Of a stretch of DNA of 64,000 bases, positions 1-8,670 are shown piece after piece. The DNA is from Pseudomonas sp. MWU15-20650 (GTDB taxonomy: Bacteria > Pseudomonadota > Gammaproteobacteria > Pseudomonadales > Pseudomonadaceae), in assembly GCF_023242475.1 (NCBI RefSeq), contig NZ_JALJFG010000001.1, forward strand, positions 310,001 through 374,000, given 5' to 3'. Numbering within the stretch: position 1 is the first letter of the stretch; each line of letters begins with the position of its first letter. The position numbers were made by a program, and so were the translations under genes. The notes under the pieces were generated by a model. The model saw nothing but the letters and a program-made list of their open reading frames with translations. It did not search any database and was not told the origin of the DNA.

Positions 1-86
1 GACCGTTGGTTGTGCGGCGAGCTTGGAAGGGACTCAGGCGGCGGTGGGCCGTGCTGGGCAAGTCAAACTTAATAGAGATCACACCT

Positions 87-1010
87 ATGTTTTTTTCCCG
101 TAAGGCGGTTTCCAAGCGTCACCTGCTGCTGATCGCAGCAGGCTTCAGCACTGTGTTGACGGGTTGCGCCACGTCGCCTGCGTCCAAGGTCGCGTCGAGC
201 ACCAAGGTCGAGTACTACCCGAACTGCTACGAGCCGGTGCAGCACTTGCGCGCGACTGATTCGGACATGACCAAGTCGGTCGTGACCGGTGCGGCCCTTG
301 GCGCGGCCGGTGGTGCATTGCTCGGTGCGCTGACGGGTGACTCCGACAAGCGCGGCCGTAACGCGGCCATCGGTGCAGCAGGTGGCGCCCTGGCTGGCGG
401 CGCGGCGGGTTACTACACCGAGCGTCAGAAGCAGATCAGCGATGACAACCAGCGCATCGCTTCTTACTCGACCGACTTCAACAAAAGTGCCTCCGACATC
501 GATCGCAGCACGGCCTACGCCAAGGCATCGCAGCAGTGCTACCAGAGCGCGTTCACCAAGCTGGTGGCCGATCGCAAGGCCAAGACTGTCAATGACACCG
601 AAGGCCGCAAGCGCCTGGCGGAAATCGTTGCGGGCCTGAAGGAGTCCAATGACCTGATCGTTGCGGTCAACGGTAAAGCCAGCGAAGACCTGAACAACTA
701 CACCCAGGCGTACGAGAAAGACCTGCAACAAGTGGGTGTGCAGCGTAACGATGTGGTCACCGTGGCGACGGCTGACACCACTTCGGTAGTGGCTCCGGCA
801 AAGGGCAAGAAAGCGGTAAAACCCGCGAAAAAGCCAGTGCTCCCAACCGTGCCGAAAGAAGCGGTGACCACCGAGAAGAGCATCCTCACTGCCCAGAACA
901 AGCAAGCGGAAAGCAAGCAGGTCGCCAGCGCCGGTAAAGCGCAGATCGAAGGCACTTGCCGCGATCCAAACCTGGTCGACTGGGCGCCGGTACCTTGCCC
1001 TAACGTCTAA
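87..1010 (+). CDS. Glycine-zipper lipoprotein
   Basis: A 307-residue envelope protein of unknown exact role. The ATG at 87 begins a lipoprotein signal: charged N-terminus, hydrophobic stretch at residues 13-24 and lipobox LTGC with Cys27 as the lipidation site. An upstream in-frame ATG at 6 would bury this signal and was rejected. Residues 68-109 hold two glycine-rich helices (GAALGAAGGALLGA and AAIGAAGGALAGGAAG) separated by a charged turn, the pattern of glycine-zipper 2TM/YMGG-like outer-membrane proteins. The C-terminal half is hydrophilic, with a Lys/Pro/Ala-rich segment that could span the periplasm. A strong terminator follows. Family assignment is solid; biological role is not known. 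Confidence 0.8.
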   Translation: MFFSRKAVSKRHLLLIAAGFSTVLTGCATSPASKVASSTKVEYYPNCYEPVQHLRATDSDMTKSVVTGAALGAAGGALLGALTGDSDKRGRNAAIGAAGGALAGGAAGYYTERQKQISDDNQRIASYSTDFNKSASDIDRSTAYAKASQQCYQSAFTKLVADRKAKTVNDTEGRKRLAEIVAGLKESNDLIVAVNGKASEDLNNYTQAYEKDLQQVGVQRNDVVTVATADTTSVVAPAKGKKAVKPAKKPVLPTVPKEAVTTEKSILTAQNKQAESKQVASAGKAQIEGTCRDPNLVDWAPVPCPNV

Positions 1011-1032
1011 GCACTTGTTGCTATAAGCGTTA

Positions 1033-1081
1033 AACGCCAACCGATCTCCGGCTAAACCGCGAGATCGGTGGCGTTCTTTTT
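1033..1081 (+). terminator. Rho-independent terminator after the lipoprotein gene
   Basis: AACGCCAACCGATCTC pairs with GAGATCGGTGGCGTT across a short loop with a single bulge, followed by CTTTTT. It lies 23 bases after the lipoprotein stop codon. Confidence 0.85.
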
Positions 1082-1133
1082 GCAAATCGTTACACTGCTG
1101 CGGCCACTTAATAAATACACCGAGGCCGTGTGC

Positions 1134-1508
1134 ATGAAATTTCGTCTTCTTCTGTGGGTGCTGGGCCTGATGATGGGCAAAGCCAGCCGCACCAACCCCG
1201 CTTTCCAGCAGCAACTGGGTGACAAAGACCTGGCGTTCCAGCTGCAGACCCTCGACGGCAAGGTTGCCCGTCACTTCATCGTCAAAGACCAGCGCATCAC
1301 CAGTCGGTCAGGGGTACACCCATCGCCTGCCTTCGCTATCGCGTTCAAAGATGCCGCTTATGGTTTCGCCACGATGCAGGCGAAGAACAAGCAACTGGCG
1401 TTCATGACGGGGATTCAGGACAAGTCGATTCAGATCAAGGGCAACCCGGCGCTGGTGATCTGGTTCCAGGGGTTGACCAAGTATTTGAAGCCGAAGAAAA
1501 AGAAGTAA
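1134..1508 (+). CDS. Small SCP2-like protein
   Basis: A 124-residue protein starting MKFRLLLWVLGLMMGKAS. The ATG at 1134 is preferred to an upstream in-frame start because the latter lies inside the terminator of the previous gene. The fold pattern (alternating hydrophobic strands, a GVHPSPAFAIAF strand followed by a helix, then an MQAKNKQLAF...GNPALVIWF segment and a Lys-rich tail) resembles SCP2 sterol-binding-like domains that bind lipids. Related Pseudomonas proteins are sometimes loosely annotated as helicase, but no helicase motif is present. The ligand is unknown. It appears monocistronic and is followed by REP-type repeats. Confidence 0.6.
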   Translation: MKFRLLLWVLGLMMGKASRTNPAFQQQLGDKDLAFQLQTLDGKVARHFIVKDQRITSRSGVHPSPAFAIAFKDAAYGFATMQAKNKQLAFMTGIQDKSIQIKGNPALVIWFQGLTKYLKPKKKK

Positions 1509-1534
1509 TCGTTCAGTTAGACCGAGTTGGATTC

Positions 1535-1615
1535 ATCGGGAGCAAGCCCCCTCCCACACTTGGAATGCATTCCATAGCTGGAGCTCGGTTAAATGTGGGA
1601 AGTGGCTTGCTCGCA
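1535..1615. repeat. REP-type inverted pair
   Basis: TCGGGAGCAAGCCCCCTCCCACA and, about 35 bases on, an imperfect inverted copy (TGTGGGAAGTGGCTTGCTCGC) form a hairpin pair typical of Pseudomonas intergenic REP/BIME elements. The second copy has diverged. Confidence 0.75.
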
Positions 1616-1672
1616 AAAGGGGTCAGTCCGTCATCTCACGGGCTTACCTGTCCTGAGACAGTGAGTACTTGA

Positions 1673-1898
1673 TCAGCCAACAACTGTGTCGGCATCCAGC
1701 ACCTTGCCGACCACGTCTTTAGCCTTTTCACGGCTCAACCCCAAACGCTCCAGCAACGCATCCGGAATCGTCTCATCCGGCCCGGAGTCAATCCCCCGGC
1801 TGCGCAACAAGCGCACTGCCAAACCCACCAGGTTCGGATACTCGGCGTATTGCCCGTCATAGGTCGGGTCATGCTGGAAGCGCAGGGCGCTGGACAGT
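1673..1898 (-). pseudogene. Duplicated 3' fragment of the YbaK/HDOD gene
   Basis: Read on the minus strand this fragment encodes LSSALRFQHDPTYDGQYAEY and continues to VGKVLDADTVVG-stop. It is clearly homologous to the last about 75 residues of the intact HDOD gene that begins about 1 kb further right, with many synonymous and a few amino-acid differences. There is no start codon or N-terminal part. Homology begins abruptly near 1898. Together with the intact copy it brackets the foreign-looking gene between them. I read it as the displaced old 3' end of the HDOD gene after incoming DNA recombined into it. Confidence 0.85.
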
Positions 1899-2004
1899 TA
1901 GCGGGGTGCTTGGCGATTGGCTTTTACTTGGCTACTGATCTCGGGCCTTGGAACTTTTTATAAACACATACCACCTACTGGAAACTGATCAGCCCGGTGG
2001 TGTT

Positions 2005-2862
2005 ATGAAGATTGATAGCCCAGTTAAACCTTCGTATAGCACTTGGGTGGCGTCGCAGGAGCCGTTGAACCGCGTAGGCGAGTTGGAAAATAGCCAGGGC
2101 ACCTATAGAACAACGCTGAGGACCGAGGGACTGCGGCCTCCAGAAGCTGTCTTCAATGAGAGGCTCGACAAAACTGATTTGTCAGCAGGAGATATTCTGC
2201 TCTTGGTGGATCAGCCGCAGAACACCAATCTGACTCATCAATTAATCAAGTTGGGCCAGCGCTTACCCGCGCTATCACCATTACGTCGTAATAACGGCGA
2301 TTGCGAATTGGTACACGCGGTGATGTGGTCTAAAAGGCCAAATAACGCCGCCAAGCTTGATGTGAATGGCGCGGGTGAGTCGGAAATAGTCGAAATGCGA
2401 GGTGGAACCAAGCGCTCATCCTCATCGAGCGCCGTTCGACAGGGGCTTTACAAAGTGTACTCTCCTAAAGATAAGAACCTGGGGGACTGGGCTGCACAAG
2501 TCGGACAAGTGTGGAGTGTTGAAGGAGGGATTCCTTATTCAAAACCTCACACAATATTGAGCATAGTGAGAAACTCAGGCTTCAAAACTGCCGCCAAAGC
2601 CGCGAGTGCCCAATATGCGAGTCAGGCTTTTGAAAATCGGCCTCGGTTTCCGTCCAAAGGCTCCTTTTGCTCTCATTTTGTACTCGCGGCGTATCAGGCA
2701 GCCGCAAAAAATATGGGCATTGAACTTACCGGGGCATTGAAAGTGGATGCACAAGGTACTTCGGTAAGAACGCTGGAACATTTTCTGAAAGAGGATAAGC
2801 AGGGGTTCGAGTTCAAGGGGTATTTGAAAATCGAATCCAAGGATGCCCTCTATCAAGAATAG
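2005..2862 (+). CDS. Permuted NlpC/P60 (papain-like) fold protein, candidate effector
   Basis: A 285-residue protein with visibly lower GC than its neighbours. The ATG at 2005 has a GGTGG upstream; an in-frame TTG at 1948 lacks a ribosome site. Residues 60-67 (SAGDILLL) and 101-108 (ELVHAVMW, His104) followed much later by FCSHFVLAAYQ (Cys222) match the order His-then-Cys of circularly permuted NlpC/P60 or YiiX-like papain-fold enzymes, where the Cys lies in a (Y/F)CSxLVxxAY motif. Known members cleave or form amide bonds or act on lipids. No signal peptide or membrane segment is visible, so it is cytosolic or exported by a dedicated secretion system. It is flanked by a duplicated gene end and has no obvious partner gene. 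The target is unknown. Confidence 0.6.
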   Translation: MKIDSPVKPSYSTWVASQEPLNRVGELENSQGTYRTTLRTEGLRPPEAVFNERLDKTDLSAGDILLLVDQPQNTNLTHQLIKLGQRLPALSPLRRNNGDCELVHAVMWSKRPNNAAKLDVNGAGESEIVEMRGGTKRSSSSSAVRQGLYKVYSPKDKNLGDWAAQVGQVWSVEGGIPYSKPHTILSIVRNSGFKTAAKAASAQYASQAFENRPRFPSKGSFCSHFVLAAYQAAAKNMGIELTGALKVDAQGTSVRTLEHFLKEDKQGFEFKGYLKIESKDALYQE

Positions 2863-2873
2863 AAGTGCTGTAT

Positions 2874-4274
2874 TTATCCTTGGCTAAACTGAGAAGCCAA
2901 TTCGCGCAGCAGCACCTCGGCATCCAGCACTTTACCCACCACATCCTCGGCCTTCTCGCGGCTCAAGCCCAGGCGCTCCAGCAACGCGTTCGGAATGGAT
3001 TCATCCGGCCCGGAGCCGATCCCCCGGCTGCGCAACAGGCGCACCGCCAGGCACACTAGGTTCGGGTACTCGGCGTATTGCCCGTCATACGTGGGGTCAT
3101 GCTGGAAGCGCAGGGCAGTGGACAGTTCGTCCGGCATGTCCCAGTAGCGCATCAGCCAGGCGCCGATCTGTTCGCGACTGATGCCCAGCAGATGCTGCTC
3201 GACATAGCTGTGACACAGGTGCGGGTTGACCTCCAGGTGACGGCAGATCAGCGAGAAGTGTGGCGGGAATACATGGGCCAGCAGCAGGTAGCCGAAGTTG
3301 TGCAACAAACCTGCGAGGTAGGTGAGGCCAGCTTCCGGGCGCTGGGCGCGGGGCATGGCACGGGTCAGGCCCTCGATCACTGCGGCGGTGTAGATCGACT
3401 GGTGCCAGTATGGCGTGGACTGGTGCGGGCGGTCCTTGGGCAGGCTCAGGGTTTTGCCCAGTGCCAGGCCCAGCGCCAGGTTGATCACCAGGTCAAAGCC
3501 CAGTACGCGCACGATGGCGTCTTCCACTGAACGAATCTTGCCCGGCGAGGCGTAGTAGGGCGACGCGGCCCAGCTCACCACCTGGGCGGCCAGCGCCGGG
3601 TCGGTTTCCACTACGCCGGTGATGTCATCAATGGTGGCGTTGGGGTCGACGCGCAGCTTGATGATCTTCTGTGCGGTGTCGGCCAGCGGCGGAATTTCGA
3701 TGGTCGCTTCCAGGCGTTGCTGGATACGGCGGGCGGTGAACGCCTGCATGGCCTGGGTGATTTCCTCGCGGTCATCATTGGGGCGGTCGAGGTTGGGGCG
3801 AATGTTGCTCAGGGGCTCGCCGAAGTGACCGGCGCTGGCCTTGGTGAGCATGGTCTTGAAGGCGTCGCTGGCAATCTCCAGCAGCAGCCCGGCTTCACCC
3901 GAATGCACCAGCAGGCTGGGCTCATCGAGCAGGCTGCCTTCGTACAGGCATGGCGAACTGGTCAGGGCCGGCAGGCCCGGCAGCAGGCTCAGCTCATGCT
4001 TGCCCAGCATGCGCTCGACGCGCTCAGGTGCAACGGCTATCAGGCGCCGACCGGTGAGTTCAGCGAGGCGGTTGAGGTCGAGCAATTGGCTCTGGGGGAA
4101 CAGTACCATGAGTGCGCCCACGGCATCTTCCAGCAGCACCGCCTGAACCTTTCGTGCGGGATTCAGGCCAGCGTGTTCGGCCACTTCCACGTAGGGGATG
4201 GCGAGCTTTGCGAGCAGCGCCCGAATGACCGGCGGGGCGGTCAGTGGGGCTGTGGCGAGGGCAACTTCTGACAT
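2874..4274 (-). CDS. YbaK-like plus HDOD domain signalling protein
   Basis: A 466-residue two-domain protein starting MSEVALATAPLTAPP. Residues about 20-150 look like the YbaK/aminoacyl-tRNA deacylase-associated domain (VIRALLAKLAIPYVEVAEH at the start). The following part carries an HDOD domain (IPPLADTAQKIIKLRVDPNA, VETDPALAAQVVSWAASPYYA, AGLLHNFGYLLLAHVFP), a degenerate HD-type fold used in bacterial signalling. A GTG at 4355 overlaps the recG stop by four bases and would extend it, but there is no ribosome site there. The gene reads towards 2874, where its 3' end borders the inserted NlpC/P60-like gene. A second, partial copy of its 3' end lies at 1673-1898. Confidence 0.85.
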   Translation of the reverse strand: MSEVALATAPLTAPPVIRALLAKLAIPYVEVAEHAGLNPARKVQAVLLEDAVGALMVLFPQSQLLDLNRLAELTGRRLIAVAPERVERMLGKHELSLLPGLPALTSSPCLYEGSLLDEPSLLVHSGEAGLLLEIASDAFKTMLTKASAGHFGEPLSNIRPNLDRPNDDREEITQAMQAFTARRIQQRLEATIEIPPLADTAQKIIKLRVDPNATIDDITGVVETDPALAAQVVSWAASPYYASPGKIRSVEDAIVRVLGFDLVINLALGLALGKTLSLPKDRPHQSTPYWHQSIYTAAVIEGLTRAMPRAQRPEAGLTYLAGLLHNFGYLLLAHVFPPHFSLICRHLEVNPHLCHSYVEQHLLGISREQIGAWLMRYWDMPDELSTALRFQHDPTYDGQYAEYPNLVCLAVRLLRSRGIGSGPDESIPNALLERLGLSREKAEDVVGKVLDAEVLLRELASQFSQG

Positions 4275-4351
4275 GGCCTGATCCAATTTCGTACAGTCAC
4301 CGAAGTATAACCAGCTTGATACATATGTTGGTCGTATAAGTGAGTCAGGCG

Positions 4352-6427
4352 TCACACTTGGCCGTATTGCTGCCCATGCCGCAGCCAGCGCTCCAGCAAT
4401 GGGCTGACATGCTCCGGCCAGCGCTCCAACAGCGCTTGCGCTGCATCGCGTACAGCGGGCAGCAGGTCGGCGTCGCGCATCAGGTCCGCGACCTTGAATT
4501 GCAGCAGGCCGGTCTGGCGCGTGCCGAGCATTTCGCCGGGGCCGCGCAACTCGAGGTCTTTTTCGGCGATGACAAACCCGTCGTTGGTTTCGCGCATGAT
4601 GCCCAGGCGTTGGCGACCGATCTGTGAGAGTGGCGGGTGATACAGCAGCACGCAGTGGCTGGCGGCGCTGCCCCGGCCGACACGGCCACGCAATTGGTGC
4701 AGTTGGGCCAGGCCCAGGCGCTCGGGGTTTTCGATGATCATCAGGCTGGCGTTGGGCACGTCCACGCCGACTTCAATCACCGTGGTCGCCACCAGCAATT
4801 GCAGGTTGCCGGCCTTGAACTCGGCCATCACGGCAGCTTTTTCCGCAGGTTTCATGCGGCCGTGGATCAGCCCGACCTTGAGCTCGCCCAAGGCGCTGGT
4901 GAGGTCTTCATAGGTGGTCTCGGCGGCCTGGCAGGTCAGCTCTTCGGACTCTTCAATCAGCGTACACACCCAGTAAGCCTGGCGGCCTTCGGCGCAGGCG
5001 CCACGTACGCGCTCGATCACTTCGACGCGCCGCGTGTCGGTGACCAGCACGGTGTTGACCGGGGTTCGACCAGGTGGCAGTTCGTCGAGGATCGAGGTGT
5101 CCAGGTCGGCATAGGCACTCATGGCCAGGGTGCGGGGGATTGGCGTGGCGGTCATGATCAATTGGTGCGGGTTCATGCGCCCGCCCACGCCTTTCTGGCG
5201 CAGGGCCAGGCGTTGTTGCACGCCGAAGCGGTGTTGTTCGTCGATGATCACCAGGGCCAGGTTCTTGAACTGTACTTCGTCCTGGAACAACGCATGGGTG
5301 CCCACCACCATCGGTGCGCCGCCGGCGATTTGTTCCAGGGCCGCCGCGCGGTTCTTGCCCTTGAGCTTGCCCGCCAGCCAGGCGACTTCCAGGCCCAGGG
5401 GCTCGAGCCAGCGTTTGAAGGTGATGAAGTGCTGTTCGGCCAGGATCTCGGTCGGCGCCATCAGTGCCACTTGGTAGCCGGCTTCCAGCGCTTGCAAGGC
5501 AGCGAGTGCAGCGACCACGGTCTTGCCCGCGCCTACGTCACCCTGGATCAGCCGCAGCATGGGCTCCTGCTGGCTCAAGTCGTAGGCGATTTCATTGCCC
5601 ACACGTTGCTGGGCGCCGGTAGGGGCAAAGCCGAGATTGGCCAGGTATTGCGCGGGCAGGCGTGTGGCCTTGGGCATCGCCGGTGCACGCAGGGAGCGCA
5701 TGCTCTCGCGCAGGCGTTGCTGGGACAGTTGGTGCGTCAGCAATTCTTCGAAGGCCAGGCGGTGCTGGGCCCAGTGATGACCCAGGGCGAGTTCATCGAC
5801 ATCGGCGTCGGCAGGTGGGTGATGCAGGTAGCGAATCGCATCGTCCAGCGGCGCCAGTTGATAGTCGCGGGCCAGCTCCGCAGGCAGCCAGTCGGGCAGG
5901 CTTTTGGGGCCTAGCATCGTCAAGGTCTGCATGCACAACTGGCGCAGGCGTTGTTGGGTCAGCCCTTCGGTCAGCGGGTAGATCGGCGTGAGGGTGGTAT
6001 CCACCGGAGGCGGCTCGTCGCCGGTAATGGCGCGGTACTCCGGGTGGTAGATTTCCAGGCCCGACGCGCCAGGCCGTGCTTCACCGTAACAGCGCACACG
6101 GGTGCCGCGCTTGAGGCCCTCCTTCTGTGCATTGCTGAAATGGTAGAAGCGCAGGCTCAGGCCACCGGTGCCGTCCTGCAAACGCACCACCAGGCTGCGG
6201 CGCTTGCCCATCACCACATCGGCACCGCTGACGGTGCCCTCGACCACCGCATCCTGCCCGGGGCGCAAGTGGCCGATGGGCACCACGCGCGTGCGGTCCT
6301 GATAGCGCAGGGGCAGGTGGAACAGCACGTCCTGGAGGTTTTCCAGGCCGACCTTGGCCAACTTTTCGGCCATGGCTTCACCGACACCTTTGAGTGCGGT
6401 CACCGACACCTGCGACAGCTCAGTCAT
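4352..6427 (-). CDS. recG: ATP-dependent DNA helicase RecG
   Basis: A 691-residue protein, close to the 693 of E. coli RecG. RecG reverses stalled replication forks and processes branched recombination intermediates. Residues about 60-150 form the OB-fold wedge domain. The motor carries Walker A GDVGAGKT (296-303), DEQH box (396-399), TATPIPRTLAMS and the QLRGRVGRG motif. The start MTELSQVSVTALKGVGEAMA is chosen over an upstream in-frame codon because it gives the family's N-terminus. It begins 8 bases after the oxyR stop, so the two are probably co-transcribed, as in other pseudomonads. Confidence 0.97.
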   Translation of the reverse strand: MTELSQVSVTALKGVGEAMAEKLAKVGLENLQDVLFHLPLRYQDRTRVVPIGHLRPGQDAVVEGTVSGADVVMGKRRSLVVRLQDGTGGLSLRFYHFSNAQKEGLKRGTRVRCYGEARPGASGLEIYHPEYRAITGDEPPPVDTTLTPIYPLTEGLTQQRLRQLCMQTLTMLGPKSLPDWLPAELARDYQLAPLDDAIRYLHHPPADADVDELALGHHWAQHRLAFEELLTHQLSQQRLRESMRSLRAPAMPKATRLPAQYLANLGFAPTGAQQRVGNEIAYDLSQQEPMLRLIQGDVGAGKTVVAALAALQALEAGYQVALMAPTEILAEQHFITFKRWLEPLGLEVAWLAGKLKGKNRAAALEQIAGGAPMVVGTHALFQDEVQFKNLALVIIDEQHRFGVQQRLALRQKGVGGRMNPHQLIMTATPIPRTLAMSAYADLDTSILDELPPGRTPVNTVLVTDTRRVEVIERVRGACAEGRQAYWVCTLIEESEELTCQAAETTYEDLTSALGELKVGLIHGRMKPAEKAAVMAEFKAGNLQLLVATTVIEVGVDVPNASLMIIENPERLGLAQLHQLRGRVGRGSAASHCVLLYHPPLSQIGRQRLGIMRETNDGFVIAEKDLELRGPGEMLGTRQTGLLQFKVADLMRDADLLPAVRDAAQALLERWPEHVSPLLERWLRHGQQYGQV

Positions 6428-6435
6428 ACGGCTAC

Positions 6436-7356
6436 TTAGCTCGCGGCAGGGGGCTTGGCCACGGAGCACAGGCGGATCGAGTCGGCGAGGATCTCAATCG
6501 CTTTTGGCCGTGGGAAGCTGGCGCGCCAGGCGATTGCCACGGTGCGGAACGGCACTGGCGGCGTGAGTGGGCGCACTTCGATTACGCCAGCGGCGTAGTG
6601 ATGGCTGTCCACTGCCGACAGCGGCAGGATCGAGATGCCCAGGCCGGAGGCGACCATATGGCGAATGGTTTCCAGGGAGCTGGATTCCACGGTGGTGTGC
6701 TTGGCGCCGTCATTACCCTTGGTCAGGGTCGGGCAGGCTTCCAGTACCTGGTCGCGGAAGCAGTGGCCTTCGCCGAGCAGCAGCAGGCTCTTGTCGTTGA
6801 GCAAGGCGGCATCGATGGTTTCTTTCTGCGTCCACGGGTGGGAGGCCGGCATCAACACGTAGAACGGCTCGTCGTAGAGCGGCAGGGTCAGCACGTCGGC
6901 TTCGTTGAACGGCAGGGCGATGATGATCGCGTCCAGCTCGCCGTTGCGCAGTTTGTCGCGCAGCACGTGGGTGAAGTTCTCTTCGATATACAGCGGCATC
7001 TGCGGTGCAACGCGGTGCAGTTGCGGGATCAGGTGCGGGAACAGGTAGGGGCCGACCGTGTAGATGGCGCCGACTTTCAGCGGTGCCGTCAGTTGGTTCT
7101 TGCCGGCCTGGGCCAGTTCGCGAATGCTTTGGGCCTGTTCCAGCACCTTCTGGGCCTGGGCAACGATGCCTTCGCCCACCGGGGTGAGGCGCACGGCGCT
7201 CTTGCTGCGCTCGAAAATCAGCACACCGAGTTCGTCTTCAAGCTTTTTGACACCCACCGACAGCGTCGGCTGGCTGACGTGGCAACGCTCGGCCGCGTGG
7301 CCGAAATGCTGCTCTTGGGCGAGGGTCACGATGTAGCGTAATTCTGTAAGAGTCAT
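6436..7356 (-). CDS. oxyR: LysR-family peroxide sensor OxyR
   Basis: A 306-residue LysR regulator: winged helix-turn-helix at residues 1-60 (HAAERCHVSQPTLSVGVKKL) and a substrate-binding-like sensing domain. Cys199 and Cys208 in GHCFRDQVLEAC sit exactly where the redox-active pair of E. coli OxyR lies; disulfide formation by peroxide switches the protein to an activator of catalase and peroxiredoxin genes. It is the first gene of an oxyR-recG unit. The name is secure from the cysteine pair, the length and the neighbour. Confidence 0.97.
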   Translation of the reverse strand: MTLTELRYIVTLAQEQHFGHAAERCHVSQPTLSVGVKKLEDELGVLIFERSKSAVRLTPVGEGIVAQAQKVLEQAQSIRELAQAGKNQLTAPLKVGAIYTVGPYLFPHLIPQLHRVAPQMPLYIEENFTHVLRDKLRNGELDAIIIALPFNEADVLTLPLYDEPFYVLMPASHPWTQKETIDAALLNDKSLLLLGEGHCFRDQVLEACPTLTKGNDGAKHTTVESSSLETIRHMVASGLGISILPLSAVDSHHYAAGVIEVRPLTPPVPFRTVAIAWRASFPRPKAIEILADSIRLCSVAKPPAAS

Positions 7357-7498
7357 AGCGGGCGTCCATGAGGTTGCTAGCCAAGCATACCGGCTGCAAT
7401 CGATAGACGCACGTTATCAGAACTTTGCCAGGGATTGAGCGGGGGATGCGTGAGATTTTGCTGAAGGTGACGAGGCTTACCCCTCGCCACCTCCACCC

Positions 7499-8242
7499 TT
7501 ACCGACGGCGCTTATCGATGTTGTAAACGAACGGTGCGACCAGTTCGACGCTGCCGTTTTTCAACAGGTCAGCCGGTGGCTTGGGCAGTGGCTGGGCCTT
7601 GCGGATCATGTCCAGGGTGGCTCGGTCCAGATCGGCGTTGCCGGAGCGACCCTCCAACTCATACGACAGTACGTTGCCTTCGGCATCGACCACGAAGCGC
7701 AAGCGGTTCATACCTTCCTTGCCACGCTGCTGCGCGGATTTGGGGTATGTCTTGTACTTCTGCAGGTGCGCCAACAGGGTGCTCTGCCAGGAGGCCTGGG
7801 CCGCAACCTGCTGTGCTGATGGGCCGGGAACGGGCTGGGCCGATTTTTGCGCAGGCGTGTTGGTCGGTGGGGTTTCGCTCGGGGGCTCCTCGGACGGTTT
7901 CTCCTTGGGTGGCTCGGGCTTTTTCTCCACCGGCTTGGGCGGTTGCGGCTTGGGCTTGGGCTTGACCGGCTTGGGTACCTGGATCGTCGGCTTGGGCGCC
8001 TCGGCCAGTTTCGGCAAGGGCAGTTCTTCTACCGGGGCAGGCGGCTGCGCAACCACCTTGGGCGGTGCCGGAGGTGGCGGTGCGGGCATCGGCGCCAGGT
8101 CGATGACCATGGCGGCCGGTGGCAGCTGGATCGCCTGCGGTGCGGACCATTTGAGCGCGATGATGATCGCGACGGCATGCACGCCCAGCACGACGGCGAG
8201 GCTGGTGCCATAACGCGTCAGTTTGTGGCGCGTCGTGTTCAT
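7499..8242 (-). CDS. tonB: Energy transducer TonB
   Basis: A 247-residue inner-membrane-anchored periplasmic protein that passes proton-motive energy from ExbB/ExbD to outer-membrane TonB-dependent receptors. One membrane segment is at residues 12-30. A Pro/Lys/Glu-rich spacer follows (about 52-130, with KPKPKPQPPKP). The C-terminal TonB domain spans about 153-245, with the conserved YP (166-167) and GRSGNADLD stretch. The start overlaps the exbD stop by four bases (ATGA), showing tight translational coupling in an exbB-exbD-tonB operon. A weak hairpin (7466-7491) follows the gene. Confidence 0.95.
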   Translation of the reverse strand: MNTTRHKLTRYGTSLAVVLGVHAVAIIIALKWSAPQAIQLPPAAMVIDLAPMPAPPPPAPPKVVAQPPAPVEELPLPKLAEAPKPTIQVPKPVKPKPKPQPPKPVEKKPEPPKEKPSEEPPSETPPTNTPAQKSAQPVPGPSAQQVAAQASWQSTLLAHLQKYKTYPKSAQQRGKEGMNRLRFVVDAEGNVLSYELEGRSGNADLDRATLDMIRKAQPLPKPPADLLKNGSVELVAPFVYNIDKRRR

Positions 8243-8664
8243 TTCTTGGCTGCCGTCTCAAGTCCGACCAGGCCCACCTTGAGGTAGCCGGCTGCCCGCA
8301 GGGCATCCATCACGCTCATCAAGTCGCCGTAGTCCACGCCCTTATCGGCCTGGAAGAAGATCGTCGTGTCTTTCTTGCCCTGGGTCTTGGCGTCGAGCAC
8401 CGGCCCCAAGGTTTCAGTCTTGACCTCTTCTTCGCCCAGGAACAGGCGTTGGTCTGCCTTGACGCTAAGGAAGATTGGTTTCTCCGGCCGCGGTGCCGGC
8501 TTGGCGCTGGACGCGGGCAGATCAACCTTGATGTCCACGGTGGCCAGCGGTGCCGCGACCATGAAGATGATCAGCAGCACCAGCATCACATCGATAAACG
8601 GTGTGACGTTGATTTCGTGGTTCTCGACGAGCTCGTCGTCGCCTTGATTCAAATGCAGGCCCAT
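8239..8664 (-). CDS. exbD: Biopolymer transport protein ExbD
   Basis: A 141-residue protein with a single N-terminal membrane helix (about 22-42). Asp25 in TPFIDVMLVLL is the conserved membrane carboxylate of ExbD proton channels. The periplasmic domain follows. It works with ExbB as the proton-driven stator that energises TonB. It lies six bases downstream of exbB and overlaps tonB by four. Confidence 0.95.
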   Translation of the reverse strand: MGLHLNQGDDELVENHEINVTPFIDVMLVLLIIFMVAAPLATVDIKVDLPASSAKPAPRPEKPIFLSVKADQRLFLGEEEVKTETLGPVLDAKTQGKKDTTIFFQADKGVDYGDLMSVMDALRAAGYLKVGLVGLETAAKK

Positions 8665-8670
8665 GGCCGA

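Noticed and set aside
4637..5914. 425-codon frame antisense to recG
   Set aside because: Shadow frame in a well-defined helicase gene.
7466..7491. Terminator after tonB
   Set aside because: A nine-of-ten stem is present, but no T run follows on the minus strand, so termination is not supported.
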